From positions 434,001-498,000 of the forward strand of contig CP137865.1 of the NCBI GenBank assembly GCA_034406715.1: 64,000 bases of DNA, written 5' to 3'. This document shows, in pieces, positions 60,845 to 64,000 of the stretch (its first letter is position 1; every line of letters begins with the position of its first letter). This DNA comes from Rhodotorula mucilaginosa (Eukaryota; Basidiomycota; Microbotryomycetes; Sporidiobolales; Sporidiobolaceae). The notes beneath the pieces were generated by a model that saw only the letters and a program-made list of their open reading frames with translations, was not told the DNA's origin and searched no databases. The position numbers and the translations under genes were made by a program.

Positions 60845-62422
60845 TTACGACCATCGGGTAGTCTGCTCGTCGTCGGTGCTTGATCCCGGGCTCGGCGCGT
60901 CCCACGGATCCGGCGCCTCATGCTGCGCGCACCACATCTCTTTGGCAGCCGTCACGCGCTGCAACGCCTGACTTTGCGCTTCGACTTCTTCCGCCGTCAA
61001 CGCGGTGAAGCTCTGCGGGTTCCGCGGATCTCGTTCTCGCACGCCCGGTTGGTGGCTCAGCCCGGACAGGATGTCCAGCGCGCGCTTGAAATCGAGTGAC
61101 GACGAAGTCGGAGCTCCGGCCGAGACCGCCGTCTCCTCAAAGAATTGCGTGACGGCTTCGCTGACAGCCTGAGGGGCTTTCATCCAGCACAGCTTTGAAG
61201 TATCTGCACGAAATCGGTGAGGACCCACGCTTTGGGCTTCTGAGAGCAGGCAAAAGAAAAAGGGTACGCACTCGGGATGAGCTCGATCTGCACCTGGCTT
61301 GCACCGCTCAGCAGCATGGGCCAGTCGTCGTTGTCCGGAAGGGTATCGTTGTCTTTCTCGCCCTGGCAGAAAGGCAACCCAAGATTTCTCAGCTGGACTT
61401 CCACGGAAGAACATGCTCGCTTCTGGGCTCACGTATACAAGCAAGCATGGCTGTCGCACCGCAGCCAACGCATGCGGCGGGAATTTGGCTTCCTGCGGTA
61501 GAAACATCCGGTTAGCCCGTTATGACCACTCGTGGCCTCGCTTCGCAGAACGCACAAAGTACCAGAGACCCATTCGCTCGTAGGATTGCCGTGACTTGCG
61601 AGGACCCCCTTGCTGCTCGTAGGAAAGATCGCATCAGCCGGCAGCCTTCTCATCCTCGATGCAAGGTCTGCGCTCACCCGAAGGAGGAACTTGACGAGAC
61701 CGTCCCGCTGCTCTGGAGTCTCGTCGTCGTCACCCAAAGTACTCGCTGCAGTATTTCCCGAGTCAGCCTGCTATCTTAGCGGTCGAGCGCCGCGCACGAC
61801 AAAGAACGCACCCAATTCTGAAAAAATCTCGACCACAAGGTCTGCATCCTCCCCGCTGAGTCCCACTTCGCAAATGCCCACGATTTCGGCTATCGAGCGC
61901 CGCTTTTTGCGACTGCCGAGGCTCGCGAGGGCGAGCGAGGTGACGAGGTCCGGGAACAAGATGGTGAAAGCGAGAGCGATCCGGCCGCAAATCATGCTCG
62001 GCGCGAAGATTGGACACGGCGGGATCTGGAGGGCCTCGTACGCGAATGCGATCTCGGCGGCAGCGACAAAGTGGTCACTCTCGGCCGTGATTGGCGCCGT
62101 CGTCTCGCCGTGCGACCGGGGTGCGAGCGCGATGATGTTGAAGTGTTTTCGCAAAGCACTCGTCGGCGCGAGTTGCGGCAGCGTAGACAGCGGCACGGAC
62201 CTGGCAAAACATTCCGCTTGTCAGCTCCGATGCTACAGACTGCGTTCGCTTTTCGGCCCTGCCGCGTCGACTTCGCCCCCACACCGTCGCGCGATTGTGA
62301 CGAACTCACGTGAACGGTACAAGCACGACAATGGTCGGAGTGCCTGTCGTAGAGTCTGGTTGAGTCGCCGCGAACCGCTCATAGCGCATGTGCACGTCGC
62401 CCGGGAGGTCGAGAGTCGACAT
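60845..62422 (-). CDS. Alpha/beta-hydrolase-like protein, unusual nucleophile region
   Basis: Several exons; start MSTLDLPGDVHMRYERF at 62422 with IVVLVPFT, the first core strand. After an intron come LRKHFNIIALAPRSHGET and FVAAAEIAFAYEALQIPP, then FAPSMICGRIALAFTILFPD, which sits where the nucleophile elbow and following helix are expected. A cap follows (KKRRSIAEIVGICEVGLSGED), then LGDDDETPEQRDGLVKFLLR. Further exons give PPHALAAVRQPCLLVY, DNDDWPMLLSGASQVQIELI and a C-terminal helical tail ending DDEQTTRWS. The layout fits an alpha/beta-hydrolase, but GxSxG is not intact. The joins around 61390-61440 and 61500-61700 are uncertain. Function unknown. Confidence 0.6.
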
Positions 62423-63606
62423 GAGGCTCGATTGTTGTAAGGGTGCCGGGGTGGGGAAATGAAAGAGACGCTCAGACAGCGCAGCGGCGTCGGTGTTGCT
62501 CGGTGAATCCTTGTGCAGAGGTGAGAGCGCGAGCTTCTGACCTCAGACCTATAGAAAAGCTGAGCGCTGACAGTCTGTGGGTAGGGAAGAAGAGACGCGT
62601 CGCGGAGAAACAATCGAGCGACCCAGCGGAGAAAGAGCTACAAATGAGTAATCATTCCTAATTGACACTCTTAGCAGTGAGTTTTCACGTGAGAACAACA
62701 AAGCGGCGGCGATCGATCTGCGGTCAACCGAAACAATGACCAAGGCGGATACAGTCTCTGGCGGCGGACTACACCGGAGAGGCAAATATGACGCCATCTA
62801 GTTGTGCTCATTCTCCGACGCGAGTCGAGTTTACAGAAGAGGACGCCGCCGCGGACGAGCTACTTCTCACAAGTACCCCGGAGGCGGAGGCCGCGACCGC
62901 CGGACTCTTCTTCTTCTGCAGCAGGGTTTGACGCCGTTGGAACCAGTTCCGCGCCCACTTGCCCCAAATTCAGGCGGGGATGGCGAGGAGCGATCCGATT
63001 GAGACAAGAATCTTGCGAGGACTGCGGGCAGCGTACCCTGCGAGGAGAGCATGTCAGTCGGTGGCAGGTCACAGCGTCTCGATAGCTTACATCGTTGGTG
63101 TCCAGAGTGCCAAATCCGACGATGCTCCTGGGTCTTGAGGAGACTGTGCGAGGAAGATCATTGTCGGTTCCGTCCGAGCTCTTTGGTGGTTGCGGTTGCG
63201 GCAATACCAAGAACGCGTTACTCACACAACAAAGCCAAGAGCATCTGCAGCACCTTTGCGTAGAGCATCGGTGATGTGCGAAAAGCACGAGATGGTCGCA
63301 GCCGAGATGCCGACGTGAGGATCGCGATGAACTGCTGTCGCGCCCGGCCGTATAAAAGAGCGCGCGGCGGGCGTTTTTCGAGAAAAACGGAGCGTCGACA
63401 CTCATGAACCCCCCCCCCCCCCAGTGTCGATTGGATAGAAAAAAAACGCACCCGATGGTAGCTCGCGGGGGAGGGTGAGCTTGTTCGGGCTGCTGTTGCC
63501 CGAGTTCGGGAGAAGTCGTGGAACAGGGCAGGAAAAGCAAGGAAAGCACGTCTCGAGAACCCGCAGAGCTGTAACCTATGTCAACCTATCAGATTGCAGA
63601 TCGCAA
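62423..63606. other. Gene-poor stretch of about 1.2 kb
   Basis: Mostly without recognised genes. A possible small minus-strand gene could start at 63270 (MLYAKVLQMLLALL, hydrophobic), with a GTGAGT donor and further pieces near 63151-63092 and below 63039. The frames allow more than one reading and no family is recognised, so it is not called. The plus strand has TATAAAAGAG at 63351-63360, and a C-run flanked by an inverted repeat lies at 63395-63430. Confidence 0.35.
63395..63430. repeat. Run of 14 C flanked by an 8-bp inverted repeat
   Basis: TCGACACT (63395-63402) and AGTGTCGA (63423-63430) are perfect inverted repeats around a loop that contains 14 consecutive C (63409-63422). An A8 run follows shortly after. 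It could form a hairpin on either strand. Homopolymer length may be affected by sequencing error. Confidence 0.7.
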
Positions 63607-64000
63607 CTATGTTTCAGGTTTCTCAAGCGAGACATGCCAAACGCCGTCCTTACGTGCATTGTCCATCTCGTCAACATCCGGTTGCTGGCAACTTACATGA
63701 TCATCGGCGTCGATACTGTCTGCTGGCGACGAGGGCGACACGACGACGAAGACAACGGAATCAGGATCAGCCTCCGTCGGATCCCAGGAACCCGGCTGTG
63801 AGTATTTGAGCATCTTGGTCGAAGGCATCTCAAGACCGTAATCGTGCAGAAGGGCACGGCACGCCTGCGGAAGCACAACGGCCTCAGTCCCTGTCCGCGC
63901 AAGTATATCCAGCGGGACCCACCTTGGTCAGAGTTGGGTTGCCATCAAAGCCTTCCCAAGAAGAGATCTTTTTGTCACACGTGTTACACTGCAGCAGGTC
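63607..64000 (-). CDS. Paralog family copy F, partial at window edge
   Basis: Exon 1 enters from beyond the right edge and ends at 63923 with LLQCNTCDKKISSWEGFDGN and a GTGGGT donor. It carries the family CxxC (CNTC) directly before the intron. Exon 2 is 63864-63607: ACRALLHDYGLEMPSTKMLK, then DSIDADDHVSCQQPDVDEMD and DGVWHVSLEKPET. It is closest to copy D. It stops where D continues with the RFRRL block, so the last 60 or so residues are missing: a shortened or decaying copy, unless a further intron restores the end. Confidence 0.55.

Noticed and set aside
60845-61507. Single continuous reading of the last part of the hydrolase-like gene
   Set aside because: The uninterrupted frame loses the conserved-looking DDWPMLLSGASQVQIEL segment found in another frame, so introns are assumed there. 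The exact joins are left open.
62860-63549. Minus-strand open frame of 229 codons containing the C-run
   Set aside because: It is rich in Cys/Arg/Ser without family similarity and crosses probable splice sites. At best a part belongs to a small spliced gene starting at 63270, whose frame I could not settle.

Overview
The window looks like nuclear DNA of a GC-rich, intron-dense basidiomycete yeast, most likely Pucciniomycotina/Microbotryomycetes (Rhodotorula/Rhodosporidium-like). The grounds are compact genes (intergenic gaps of roughly 0.1-0.8 kb) on both strands, short GT-AG introns of about 50-120 nt with CTGAC/CTAAC-like branch sites, strong C/G third-position bias, and a protein set typical of a fungal chromosome (Sec14, complex I 19 kDa subunit, Hut1, Ssk2-type MAPKKK, Swa2). 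No rRNA, tRNA, CRISPR, transposon or retroelement was recognised. Gene models below were spliced by eye: boundaries are given where frame and splice signals agree, and flagged where they do not.

Layout, left to right. 0-10.8 kb: partial mitochondrial-type gene (-), membrane alpha/beta-hydrolase (-), SEC14 (+), complex I NDUFA8-type subunit (-), tubulin cofactor C (+), a small unknown gene (-), mitochondrial ribosome recycling factor (+). 11-16 kb: a U-box/TPR protein with an MLKL-NTD-like helical N-terminus (-) and the HUT1 nucleotide-sugar transporter (+). 16-26.6 kb: a WG-rich DBP2-type DEAD-box helicase (-), a flavin amine oxidase (-), TFIIF alpha (+), a secreted double-psi beta-barrel protein (-). 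27.4-30.7 kb: three tandem copies (-) of a lineage-type paralog family. 31-37.5 kb: mitochondrial uS13 (-), LCP5/neuroguidin (+), NOP4 (-). 37.9-40.2 kb: two more copies of the paralog family (+). 40.3-51.4 kb: EFL1 (-), a large UIM protein (+), REX1 exonuclease (-). 51.6-60.5 kb: SSK2-type MAPKKK (+), COQ10 (-), SWA2/auxilin (+). 60.8-64 kb: a second alpha/beta-hydrolase-like gene (-), a gene-poor stretch, and a sixth copy of the paralog family (-), cut by the window end.

Functional themes: ribosome biogenesis is strongly represented (DBP2, LCP5, NOP4, EFL1, REX1), with two mitochondrial translation genes (RRF1, uS13m). This may be chance neighbourhood, since the genes are not an operon. The most unusual content is (i) the six-copy family, which shares a short F-box-like LPxEIW motif, a CxxC motif beside a conserved intron and an RF.RL motif near the C-terminus, and (ii) the predicted helical-bundle/U-box/TPR architecture at 11.2-13.9 kb.
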